The translations under genes and the position numbers were made by a program. From JARRKC01 sp963723965 (lineage in GTDB: Bacteria; Acidobacteriota; UBA6911; RPQK01; JAPXNP01): a stretch of 64,000 bases of DNA. Shown here in pieces: positions 16,022 to 25,600 of the stretch. The DNA is taken from assembly GCA_963723965.1 (NCBI GenBank), contig CAVRSV010000001.1, positions 496,001 to 560,000 of the forward strand. Direction: 5' to 3'. How positions within the stretch are numbered: position 1 is the stretch's first letter; each line of letters starts with the position of its first letter. Under the pieces are notes generated by a model. That model saw only the letters and a program-made list of their open reading frames with translations. It was not told the DNA's origin and made no database searches.

Positions 16022-17892
16022 GCCTCTGACTCCATCTCCCGAACATTTGCTGATTGGTGTCCACCCAGGACCCGGTACACGGCAACGGGGAGGGTCTTTC
16101 CTTTGAGCAGCTCTTCCCCCACCTTCTCGGACAGAAACCGCCCATTCAACCCCGAGCGCGTGGAACCACTAATCAGGACAGACGGCCCGAATCGCTTGCA
16201 GAGACTTTCGATACGGGCGGAGACATTGACCGTGTCCCCGATCACTGTGTACTCCATCCGCTCGGGCGATCCGATGTTTCCAACGATCGCCTCACCGCTG
16301 TGTATCCCTATGCCAATTGTAAGCTCGGGGATTCCTTCGGAGGCGAATTTTCGGTTCAGTCGCCGGAGGGCCGATTGCATTTCGAGTCCCGCCTCGACGG
16401 CCCGACGGGCATGATCGTGGAGGGGCAGGGGCGCGCCGAAGACGGCCATGATGGCATCACCAATGAACTTGTCGACCATGCCCCCATGTCGGTGGATGAT
16501 TTCCACCATGGCCGTGAGGTAGCGGTTCAGGAAGAGGACGAGTTCCTCGGGCGTCGTTCGTTCGCAGCGCGTGGTGAAATCGCGGATGTCGGAGAAGAGA
16601 ACCGTCACCGCTCTGCGCTCTCCCTCCAGTGCCAGACGTTCCGGCCGCCCGACGAGTTGGCGAATGACCTCCGGACTGACGTACCGCTGAAACAGTCGGC
16701 GGAGCTTTCGCTTCTCCCTGCCTTCGAGCCGGTAGTTGAGTCCCTGTGCGAGGATGAACGCAGAGGCGACCGCCGCGGCCGGGGCAACCAGTTGCAGCAC
16801 GGTGCCTTGCGAGAAGCTCCACTGCATGACGTGAAAACCCTGCAGAGTCGTCACGGCTGCCAGGCCGAGCAGGGCCAGCGGGAAGGACAGGAACAGGGAA
16901 GACCCTGTGACCAAAAGCGCTGCCGAGAGGGCCAGGGCCTGCTGTCGCCAGTAGGAAGCGGGTACCAAAGGAGGCCCCTCGAGGAGCGTGCTCAGCGCAT
17001 GGGCGTGGATGGCGATCCCGAGGGTCCTGTGCCAGTCGAGCGGGCTCACGGAAGGACCTTCCGCGGAGACCCGAGGCCAATAGTAGAGCGGCGTGGCGTG
17101 AAGGTCCTCTTCGGTCCCCATGCCGACCAGCACGATGTTTCCCGCGATGGCCCGGCAAAGTTCACTGTCGTCTTCAGAGGCGCCTTCCTCCAGCACCTTC
17201 CAGAAAGGGAGAGTCGGGAAACCTCCTCGGCCACGGAAGTTGATCAACACCGTCCGGCTGGGCGGACTCGGCTCCGGACCCGGACGAGCGACGGGGCCGC
17301 CCGTCAAGGCAGAAGCCAGACTGGAGGCGAAGCCCGGATGCACACGCCCCTCCCCGTCCAGGGCGGAGACTTCCTGTCGGCGGACGAAGTCGTCCGGGTC
17401 GGTGGTGAGGTTGGCGAAGGCGAAGCCGGCGGGTCCGAGTGCCATCTGCAGCGGCACGGAAAGGCGATCGGCGCCACCACGTCGGGCACCATAGGCCAGG
17501 ACGGTCGGAATGTTCTCGCTCTGCGCAGCCAGGAGCGCCTCGATGAGCGCCTGCTGGCCGTCGGGATCGAAGCGACCCGTGTCTCCGAAGACGAAATCCA
17601 GTCCGATGGCCGCCGCGCGGCACCGGACGAGAGTGGAGATCGTTCGTGCAAAATGGCCCTGCCAGAAAACCAGTGGCTCGGGGATCCTTTGCAGGCTCTC
17701 CTCGTCGACGAGCACCAGAAGGATGCCCGGATGGGTCGGTGGGGGCAACGGGCCCCGCAAACGAAAGCGCAGGTCATAGCTGCGCAGCTCCATCCACTCG
17801 CCAAAGCGCGTCCGTTCCAGCTGGTTCCCCAGCCAGACCGCCAGGACGGGCACCGCCACAAGGGCCAGGAGTCTGATCGAGCGGGTCGACAT
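16018..17892 (-). CDS. CHASE2-domain adenylate/guanylate cyclase
   Basis: 624 aa from the ATG at 17892, five bases after the preceding gene; this start gives an N-terminal membrane segment. An extracytoplasmic CHASE2 sensor domain spans about residues 30-330 (ILLVLVDEESLQRI, AAAIGLDFVFGD, VLVGMGTEEDLHATPL). Three transmembrane segments follow at about 345-425. The C-terminal class III cyclase domain has metal Asp residues in FSDIRDFT and GDAIMAVFG, a Lys in DKFIGD, an Asp in VIGDTVN and the Asn/Arg pair in NVSARIE, which fits an ATP-using enzyme. It should make cAMP in response to an envelope signal. It is coupled by overlap to the dioxygenase gene and directly follows a FecR-like gene, a pairing often seen with CHASE2 cyclases. 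Confidence 0.92.
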   Translation of the reverse strand: MSTRSIRLLALVAVPVLAVWLGNQLERTRFGEWMELRSYDLRFRLRGPLPPPTHPGILLVLVDEESLQRIPEPLVFWQGHFARTISTLVRCRAAAIGLDFVFGDTGRFDPDGQQALIEALLAAQSENIPTVLAYGARRGGADRLSVPLQMALGPAGFAFANLTTDPDDFVRRQEVSALDGEGRVHPGFASSLASALTGGPVARPGPEPSPPSRTVLINFRGRGGFPTLPFWKVLEEGASEDDSELCRAIAGNIVLVGMGTEEDLHATPLYYWPRVSAEGPSVSPLDWHRTLGIAIHAHALSTLLEGPPLVPASYWRQQALALSAALLVTGSSLFLSFPLALLGLAAVTTLQGFHVMQWSFSQGTVLQLVAPAAAVASAFILAQGLNYRLEGREKRKLRRLFQRYVSPEVIRQLVGRPERLALEGERRAVTVLFSDIRDFTTRCERTTPEELVLFLNRYLTAMVEIIHRHGGMVDKFIGDAIMAVFGAPLPLHDHARRAVEAGLEMQSALRRLNRKFASEGIPELTIGIGIHSGEAIVGNIGSPERMEYTVIGDTVNVSARIESLCKRFGPSVLISGSTRSGLNGRFLSEKVGEELLKGKTLPVAVYRVLGGHQSANVREMESEA

Positions 17893-17896
17893 GGTG

Positions 17897-18787
17897 TCAC
17901 CGTCTTCCCGAGTCTGTCTCGAGGGCCTGCATTTCGTCGTTGAACGCGGGCAGCAGACCGGCTTTCCAGTAGAGCCAGGCCAGCCGGCGCCGGAGCCGTG
18001 CATCCCCGGGGTACTCGCGGCCGAGCCGGCGCAGGCAGGAAGCGGCTTCGGCGAAATAGCCCCGGTTTTCGAGTTCGACCGCCTGCAGCAGCAGTTCGTC
18101 TTCGGCCAGAGGCCGCGGGTCTCCGGCCGAGGCGGGACGACGAACTTCCAGGGGCGTCGTCTGCCGGGCCAGGACGTCCGAGTCACCCAGCGCCGCCACT
18201 TCCCAGCTGAACCAGCCATCCGGAAGTTCGGGCCGGTCGGCGGGAAACGGGATGCTCGATTCGGTGGTTGTCCCGGACCAGATCCGGCGTCCGAGCTCAT
18301 CCGACACGGACACCTGGTAGAGGCGTGCACCCTCGACGGGACGCCACATGAAGCGAGGCTTTCCCGTCGAAATCAGGCCGCCCATGTAGACCGTGACCGG
18401 TGGCTCCCCTCGGGGTCTCATCCCACCGATCCGCTCCAGGCTCTCCGCACCCAGAACGACCTTGGGAATCGCGCATTCCCGGTCGTCCAGTTCCTCGGCG
18501 GCGGGCTGCGAGAGAGTCTTGATGCCTTCGGAAGCAAGGAGGGACCGGTTGCCTGAGCTGAGGCGAAAGCGTTTGCCGAGGGGGCAGTAGACGAAGACGG
18601 CTTCGCCTTCGCCGACCGCCAGCTGATCGCCCGCATACAGGAGCTCACCCAGGCGGGCGGGGCGTTGCGCGCCGTCACGATTCAGTTCGACCCCTCCCTT
18701 GACGAGGAGCAGCATTCCCGTCGGTGCCGGCTCCGGAGCCGGAGCCGACAAGCTGCCCAGCCAGAGAATCACCGCAAGACAAAGCAT
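17897..18787 (-). CDS. Exported FecR-domain protein with a C-terminal TPR-like region
   Basis: About 296 aa from the ATG at 18787, which gives a short signal peptide (MLCLAVILWLGSLSAPAP) and a GAGG ribosome-binding site; the longer frame to 18841 has no signal peptide. Residues about 25-95 match the FecR fold (LLVKGGVELNRDG, LGELLYAGDQLAVGEGE, LSSGNRSLL). A middle beta-rich part (RFMWRPVEGARLYQVSVSDE) resembles a fibronectin-III-like fold. The end (LLQAVELENRGYFAEAASCLRR) is a single TPR-like hairpin. The cyclase start follows by four bases. It is likely a periplasmic sensor or regulator of the cyclase's CHASE2 domain, an inference from context. Confidence 0.8.
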   Translation of the reverse strand: MLCLAVILWLGSLSAPAPEPAPTGMLLLVKGGVELNRDGAQRPARLGELLYAGDQLAVGEGEAVFVYCPLGKRFRLSSGNRSLLASEGIKTLSQPAAEELDDRECAIPKVVLGAESLERIGGMRPRGEPPVTVYMGGLISTGKPRFMWRPVEGARLYQVSVSDELGRRIWSGTTTESSIPFPADRPELPDGWFSWEVAALGDSDVLARQTTPLEVRRPASAGDPRPLAEDELLLQAVELENRGYFAEAASCLRRLGREYPGDARLRRRLAWLYWKAGLLPAFNDEMQALETDSGRR

Positions 18788-18908
18788 GTTCCTCGATTCC
18801 CTTTCCCGTTGCGGCCGCGAGGGAGCCCTCGAGTCGCACACGTTGCGTTGTGGCCGGTTTCGTGTGTATCGGTCATGTCATTTCGCTCCCATCTGCCCGC
18901 GCCTGACT

Positions 18909-21900
18909 TCAGAAGTAGAAGCGGGCCATCACCCGCACATTCCGTGGTTCGCATTGCTGATCGAAGGAGGTGCCGAAAGCCGGGGACTCGACGATCCGGA
19001 TCGGTATGCCGAAGTTGTTCGAGTCGAACAGATTGAAGACCTCGATGCGGAGCTCGATGCGCCGGTCCTCGCCCATCCTCAGACGCCGCGCCAGGGCAAG
19101 GTCGATCAGTTTCAGACCCGCTGCCCGAAAACTGTTCCGTCCCACGCGGCCGCTCTGGCCCCTGGGCGCCAGCAGGACCCCGGGCTCGGTGCCGGGCTGA
19201 AGGGTCAGTTGGTGTATCCCGCCGCTGTGCAGCGTGATGCCGGCGGTGCTGTCGAGCCGGTCCGTGAGATTCCCGTCGAGGTTCCGATCCGCGGCGGTAT
19301 TGACCGTGAACGGCTGGCCGCTCTGTGCCTCGAAGGCCAGCGTGAGACGCCAGTCCCGGACCCATGGGTGGGACTCCCAAGGGAGGTCCCACATGAGAAA
19401 ACCGGCCAGCCGGTGCCGAACGTCGAAGTTGGCGGAGGCCCACTCCTGCGCCAGTTGCCCCGCACTCTGGGGGAGGGAGTAGAAGCCCCGGGCAGCGAAA
19501 GGATCGGAGACCTGGTCGAGGGCGTGGCTCCAGGTCCAACTCGCCAGGAACTGCAGGCCGTCGCGGAATCGTCGTTCCCAGGAAAGCTGCAGGGAATGGA
19601 ACTGAGCGGGAGCGGAACTGGCAAAGACCGTATAGCTTCCCAGACCGGGATCGGGCCGTCCCACCTGCCCCGGAACCGGAGTGGGCGGATTGCTGAGAAG
19701 GCGAAGCGGGCCGACCACCGGCGAGGAGAACAGGACCGGGTACGAGATCGGACCTCCGTTGGGAGTCACGAAGCGCGTCAGATGAGAGCTCCAGGTTCCC
19801 ACGTAGCCGAGTGACCAGGAATAGTCGCTCTGCACCTGACCTTCGATTCCGAGATGCAGGGTCTGCACGGTTCCGGCCTCGAAGTCCCCCTCCGGGAGTG
19901 TGAATGCCAGCCCGTTGCCGCTCAGTCCCGCGTCGGGGAAGAGGGGAGACTGCACGAACAGGGTACCCAGTGCCGTGGCGAAGGCGGAATCGGCCAGATT
20001 GTAGCTGTTGAGAGTCCCCGGGCGAACCAACGGTTCACCCGTCGGCCGGAAGAGCAGAAAGGAGGGGTTGTTGAGATAACGTCCGTCGGGACGGAAGAGG
20101 GCGCTGAAATTGAGGTCGAGGTTCAGCGGGACGAAAGTCGGAAAGACGTTCCGGGATCGGGAAGTGACAGCTCCCAGGCCGGCGTCGTGGAGCAGGCCGT
20201 AGCCGGCCCGCAGGACGGCCCTCCCCCGGCCGGTCGGGTCCCAGGCCAGGCCCACGCGGGGGGACCAGTTGTTCCCATCCTGCAGGTAGATCCCCGATCG
20301 GCCTTTGAGAAACGCATTCCAGGAGTTCAGGGAGCGGTCAAAGGCGGCGTTGCCGCTCTCGATGATGATCCGGTCCACGAGGCTGCCGGCCGCTTCGAGG
20401 TGCAGAAACTCGTCGGGTGATCGATGGAAGGTCGACGCGATTTTCCCCTGCCGATCCCTGGGAACCGACCGGTACTCGTAACGCAGGCCGAAGCTGACCA
20501 AGACGCCTGGGGATATCTTCCAGTCATCCTGCGCGAATGCATCGAATTGATAGAAATCGAGCCCCAGGCTCGTGTCGGGGACCGGCTGCGTGCTGAGCGT
20601 CTGCAGGAAGCCTGCCGGAGCGCCGAGGGCGGCGGCGTCGGTACCGGACAGGAATCCGTCCGGCGTCGCGAAGAGGCAGTCGGCACTGGCCTGGCAGGAT
20701 GAAGCGATCAGACCGGGGGCGAACAGGACGAGGGGCCGGCTGTTGCGATCCGCAAAGGAGTTGAGTTCGGATCGGCGAAAGTCGAAGCCCAGTTTCGACT
20801 CGTGACTGCCTCGGTGAAGGGAGACGAAGTCGCTCGCCTGGTAGGTGTTGTCGACCCGCCCCTGGGGGAAGTTGAAGACGTCGATTCCGATGGGACTGAA
20901 GGGGAGGATCTGCAGTTGCCCGATGGGGCCGGTGGCGCCGAAAGGGCCGAAGCGGCCGTAGTCGGTGTGGACTTCTCCCCCGTCGACGGGCAGACCGTCG
21001 ACGGGCGACGAACCGAACAGGAGCGGGCTGCTCCCGGCGGTGGGAAAGTGAAGGGCCGTTCTCCCGTAGGACAGCCTCCAGGCGTTGCCGATCGTCCGAC
21101 CGGTGCTGTTGAGGAACAGGGACAGGTTCTGGGTGCGTGTCGCCGTCGCGAGTGTCGAATCGATGGCCTCCCCGGTGAACGGGAGGATCGAGTCGTCATC
21201 GGTGAAGTTGTAGCGTGCCGCCAGGCTGTGGTGCGTGGAGAGGTACAGATCGGTCCGGACGGACCCCACGAATCCTCTCGAGTGGGATTCCCGCACCTGC
21301 GAGTACGTGTGATTGCCGAATGGTCCGGACGGATTGTTGGGCAGAGGATAGAGCGAAAAGACTCCCTGTCCGGCCAGGCTCGAGTAGGGGATTGCGTTCT
21401 CGTCGAAGAACGCCTGAAGGTCCGCGAGGGGAATCGTTCCACGAGCCGTCCTCAAACCTCTCTCCCCGGCTTCGGGCACGATGAAGTGGCCCAGGTCCCG
21501 GCCGGTTCGGCGCCGGCCCTCGCCGGAAAGGAAGAGAAAGGCGCGTTCCCGTTTCACCGGTCCTCCCAGGGTGGCGCCCAGCAGAAACGAGCCGCGCCTG
21601 GCGTCGTCGAACTCTCCGCCATTGAGGTTTCCCGGATTGACCTGATCCCGGAATGGCCGATCGAAGAAACGGGACGCAGAGAGCGGCTCACCGGCGGCCG
21701 CCCCGATCAGGGTTCCCCTCCAGGTCGAGCCGCCCGCCCGCGAGACGGCATTGACCATCGACCCCGCATTGCGGCCGAATTCCGCCGGGAAGCCGGCCGT
21801 CATGATCTGGAATTCCTCCACGCTTTCGACGGACTGAGGGACCAGGGCGACGAAACCCTGGCGGCGCATGCCGATATCCTCATCGTTGTTATCCGAACCG

Positions 21901-22601
21901 TCGACGGTGAAATTGTTGCTCCGACCCCGTGACCCGTTCACCGAGAACTGCCCCAAGGCGCCCACCCCGTTGCCCACGGCCGGGCCCGACCCGGCGGACT
22001 GGGGGACGCGGAAGACGCCGGGCGCCAGCAGGGCCAGCTGATCGAACGAGCGTCCGCCCCGCAGGGGGAAGGCCAGGAGGACGCTGCGGTCGAAATTGAA
22101 GCGAAGGCCCGTCTCGTCCGAGGAGACCAGGGCCGTCTGGCCGGCCTCGCGAATCACGGCCACGATGGCGGGTGTTGGGCCGGGGGCCGAGAGGTCCACG
22201 ACGGCGGTCTTCGTCAGCTCGCCCCGCAACGTGATCTGTCGGGTCGGGGTCGTCACGATGCGACGCAGTTCGAAGGGCGGCACGATCACCTTGAGCCGGT
22301 TGAGACGAATGAGGATGTCTGTCTTCGTGCTGGAATAGTAGCCCTCGATCTCCGCCGTCACGGTGTAGTTGCCCGGCTCGAGCTGCAGGAACACGTACCG
22401 GCCCGCGGCATCGGTCAGCGTCTCCCGTTGCCAGCCGCGACTGGCGTTTTCGAGTCGAACGCGGACCCCCACGAGAGGCGCGCCCGTTTCCACATCGAGG
22501 ACGACGCCCCGGACCTCACCGGTCAGAGTGTCGGCCAGGACCGGACCCGTCAATGCAGAGGCGAGCCCGACCAGGAAGAGCGCGATTCGACCGGCCCTCA
22601 T
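18909..22601 (-). CDS. TonB-dependent receptor, Oar-like, with N-terminal carboxypeptidase-regulatory-like domain
   Basis: 1230 aa from the ATG at 22601, which forms an ATGA overlap with the stop of the caspase gene and yields a signal peptide (MRAGRIALFLVGLASALTGP). Residues about 28-110 form the CarboxypepD_reg-like domain (VRGVVLDVETGAPLVGVRVR). The plug domain follows (VNGSRGRSNNFTVDGSDNND, and EEFQIMTAGFPAEFGRNAGS), then a long outer-membrane barrel ending in the aromatic residue expected for outer-membrane insertion (ARFYF). This architecture is characteristic of Acidobacteria and myxobacterial Oar. No TonB box was recognised. It sits in operon B after the caspase gene; 121 bases follow before the FecR-like gene. 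It probably imports or exports a large substrate; identity unknown. Confidence 0.93.
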   Translation of the reverse strand: MRAGRIALFLVGLASALTGPVLADTLTGEVRGVVLDVETGAPLVGVRVRLENASRGWQRETLTDAAGRYVFLQLEPGNYTVTAEIEGYYSSTKTDILIRLNRLKVIVPPFELRRIVTTPTRQITLRGELTKTAVVDLSAPGPTPAIVAVIREAGQTALVSSDETGLRFNFDRSVLLAFPLRGGRSFDQLALLAPGVFRVPQSAGSGPAVGNGVGALGQFSVNGSRGRSNNFTVDGSDNNDEDIGMRRQGFVALVPQSVESVEEFQIMTAGFPAEFGRNAGSMVNAVSRAGGSTWRGTLIGAAAGEPLSASRFFDRPFRDQVNPGNLNGGEFDDARRGSFLLGATLGGPVKRERAFLFLSGEGRRRTGRDLGHFIVPEAGERGLRTARGTIPLADLQAFFDENAIPYSSLAGQGVFSLYPLPNNPSGPFGNHTYSQVRESHSRGFVGSVRTDLYLSTHHSLAARYNFTDDDSILPFTGEAIDSTLATATRTQNLSLFLNSTGRTIGNAWRLSYGRTALHFPTAGSSPLLFGSSPVDGLPVDGGEVHTDYGRFGPFGATGPIGQLQILPFSPIGIDVFNFPQGRVDNTYQASDFVSLHRGSHESKLGFDFRRSELNSFADRNSRPLVLFAPGLIASSCQASADCLFATPDGFLSGTDAAALGAPAGFLQTLSTQPVPDTSLGLDFYQFDAFAQDDWKISPGVLVSFGLRYEYRSVPRDRQGKIASTFHRSPDEFLHLEAAGSLVDRIIIESGNAAFDRSLNSWNAFLKGRSGIYLQDGNNWSPRVGLAWDPTGRGRAVLRAGYGLLHDAGLGAVTSRSRNVFPTFVPLNLDLNFSALFRPDGRYLNNPSFLLFRPTGEPLVRPGTLNSYNLADSAFATALGTLFVQSPLFPDAGLSGNGLAFTLPEGDFEAGTVQTLHLGIEGQVQSDYSWSLGYVGTWSSHLTRFVTPNGGPISYPVLFSSPVVGPLRLLSNPPTPVPGQVGRPDPGLGSYTVFASSAPAQFHSLQLSWERRFRDGLQFLASWTWSHALDQVSDPFAARGFYSLPQSAGQLAQEWASANFDVRHRLAGFLMWDLPWESHPWVRDWRLTLAFEAQSGQPFTVNTAADRNLDGNLTDRLDSTAGITLHSGGIHQLTLQPGTEPGVLLAPRGQSGRVGRNSFRAAGLKLIDLALARRLRMGEDRRIELRIEVFNLFDSNNFGIPIRIVESPAFGTSFDQQCEPRNVRVMARFYF

Positions 22602-25600
22602 GGCGGATCCTCCCCGACCTCGCGTCGCCGGATTTGCAGCGTCGGGTCTGTCGGCCACAGAGCCAGGGCCTCGTCCAGAGTCCGGGAGGCAGCACGCCTG
22701 CGTCCATCGGCCAGCTGGATCGCCGCCAGCAGGAGATAGCCGCGTCTGACTGGCTCCGACAGATCGGAGGGTGCGGCCTCCCGCCGATCGGAAAGGGTCC
22801 TGCGCAGAAGTCGCTCGGCCCCTGCGCCCGCCCCGCACTCGGCCAGTCGGTCCGCCAGCCTCAGACGCAGCTCGAGATCGGGGCCGTTCGTCTCGAGCGC
22901 CGCCAGATACGCCAGAGACTGGGGAATATCGCCCCGACCCGCCGAAGCGACGGCGAGAGCCTCATGGACGCGTCGGTCGGGATGGAAGGCGACCTCGAAG
23001 TCCGGGAAGCGCTGTGGCGGGGGGCCGTCGTCGGGCACCATCAGGCTGTCGATGGTGAGGGGGCTGAAGTTCGGGACAGGAGCGAACACACGCCTTTCCA
23101 TCATCTTGGCGAGCAGGCTCGAGGCGCCTGCGAATTCGCCGGCTTTCAGGAGCCGGTCGGCCCAGCGCAACAGGATCGCGTGCAGAGAGAACGTCGCGTT
23201 GTCCAGGTTGAAGGAGGTCAGACGCAGCGGCGAATCCAGCTCGAGGCGTTCGACCGCGCCGATCAACCCGGCGATGGTGTCCGCGTGATCCTCCCCGCCC
23301 CAACGTTCGAAGGCCTGTCGCTGAAAGCTCCAGAATGAGCTCCTGAGGACCCGCGCCAGCACTCCCCCCGCGGGCTCCAGGGGGGGCAGGAGACCCGGGA
23401 AGGTGTGGTCGAAATCCAGCAGAGCATCCCGCAGCGATCGGGAGTCGGGAGATTCCCGATAGAGCTCGGAGTAAAGGCGGGCGACGTCGCGGGGTCGGCC
23501 TCGCTCGAGCAGGCGCCGGGCGTCGGCCAGGCGGGAGTCGAGCCGGAGTTCCCGCTGGCGGCGGAGCTCCTGCCGGAATTCCTGCTTCTGTGCCGGCTCG
23601 ACGGAGAGTTGGAGGCCGGTCTCGAGAAGCTCGATCGAATCCTGCGTCCTTCCCCGGGCGGCCAACAGCCGGGCCCGCAAGAGATAGGGCGCGGGGTAGC
23701 GGGAGTCGGCCGCCAGAGCCCGGCGCAACCTTTCGTCGGCGCGATCCGTTCGACCGGCCTCGACATCGAGGAGGGCGAGATTGTACAGGGCGTAGGGGCT
23801 GGCCCGGTCCCGTCGAAGTGCCGCTTCGAAGAAGCTGCGGGCCCTGGCTTTATCGTGGCCGAGCCAGTACAGGCCCGCCCGAACGTAGAGCGTCGCCCTG
23901 TCCGGCTGCAGACCCACGGCCTGGTCCACCAGGGCCGCACCTTCATCGAAACGGTCCGTCGCGGCCAGATGGTCTGCGAAGGCCAGCCTGACCTCCGGGC
24001 TCGCCGGCTCCCGGTCGAGAAGCTGCCCGAATGCCCCATCGGCTTCGGCGATCCGTCCCATCCGGCGGAGAAGGTCCCCCAGCGAGATGCGGAAGGCCGG
24101 TTCGTCCGGCTCCAGTCGGATCGCCAGGCGAAAGCGCGACTCTGCGTCCTCGAAGCGCAACTGCCGGAGATAGAGCACCCCCAGAGTGTGATGGGCGTAG
24201 GCGTTGCCCGGGTTGATCTCGACGGCCTGCAGAAGCGAACGCTCGGCCTCCTCCCAGTCGCCCCGCAGCAGCTGGAGCTGTCCGAGGCCGTGCACCGCAG
24301 TGCTGTCGCGCGGGTCGAGCGAGATCGACTCGCGAAACCGCTGCTCGGACTCGAGGTAACGTCTCTGTTCCATCCGGATCAAAGCCAGGGTGTTCCGGGG
24401 ATAGGTCCACTCGGGATTCAGCTGGAGCGCTCGTTCCAGAAAGCCGGCCGCCGTCTCCAGCCGGTTCCGCCGCCAGAAGACCAGCCCCAGCGCGTTGAGT
24501 GCGGCGCCGGCGTCCGGATTCAGCTCGGCGGACCGTCGGAGTTCGGTCTCCGCCCGGTCCAGAGAGCCTCTCTCCAGCAGCGCGCGCCCCCGGAAGAAAT
24601 GTTCCTCCGACTGCAGGATCGGGTTTTCCCGGAGGCCCGACTGAACCCGAACCAGCAACTCCGTACCTTCCTCGAAAGTCTCGGGTCGCCAGTGGATGTC
24701 ACCGCCCCGCAGGTACTGGAGGATGAACCGTTGAGCCTTGTCGCCCATGGCCACGAGCAGCCGCCGTGACAGCCGTCCCTCGAGCCGGGGAGGGAGAGTC
24801 CCGCGGAGGGACTCGAGGAGGTCGGCGGCCGACTGCCCCGGCGGGTCCACGAGGTCGCCGTTCCAGATCGCCTGCTCGAAGGCGCGCAGCGTGGAGCGGT
24901 TCGAGGCCGGCTGATCGGCGAGGAGATCTGCATCCAGCGGGCGTGGTTCTTCTGCCAGGGGGCGCAGCTGGCCGGTCTCCCAGTCCAGGAGTTGGGATCC
25001 TCGAAACAGGTCCAGACGATACCGGTATTCGCGCTCCGGATCGGGGATGAGATCGATCCGGTGACTGCCCGGGGCGAGCCCTTCGATCCGGACCCAGCCA
25101 TCCAGTTGGGCGGCCCCGGTCGGCTTCTGATCCACGCGGACCTCGGTGCCCCGGGAGAGTCGCAGGACCAGTGTGGCGGTCGGCGATGGCAGAGGGACGG
25201 TCCCCTGAAGCGTGAGGGCCGCAGGTGGTAGAGCTCCTGCGAAAAGGCTCGCCGGCCCGGGCGGCCCCGAGGCAATCGTGAGGGTGTCGAGATCCAGGGT
25301 CTTCGAGGAGTCGGAGAGGTCAACCTCGACGGTCTGTGACTCCGACGCCTCCCGCGCCAGCCGGAAGGTGTAGATGCCTGGCTCGAGGGGCCCCAGCTGG
25401 AGCTTCCCCGCATCGGACGGAATCTTGCGAATGACCTGGGCTCCCGAAATTGGATCCACCCACTCGATGCGGTCATAGGGATGCAGCCCCCCATCGATCA
25501 AAGTCAGGAAGGATCCTCCGGCCGCCACTTCAGGCTCGGGGCCGGGCAGCGTCGGGTAGGCCAGAGCGAGCGAACGGTCGAAATCCTGATTCACCATGGG

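Noticed and set aside
22602..22838. 79-residue N-terminal extension of the TonB-dependent receptor.
   Set aside because: It overlaps the caspase gene, lacks a signal peptide, and the ATG at 22601 gives a proper one with ATGA overlap. The same logic removed extensions at 17893-18330, 14423-14494, 18788-18841 and 57741-57923.
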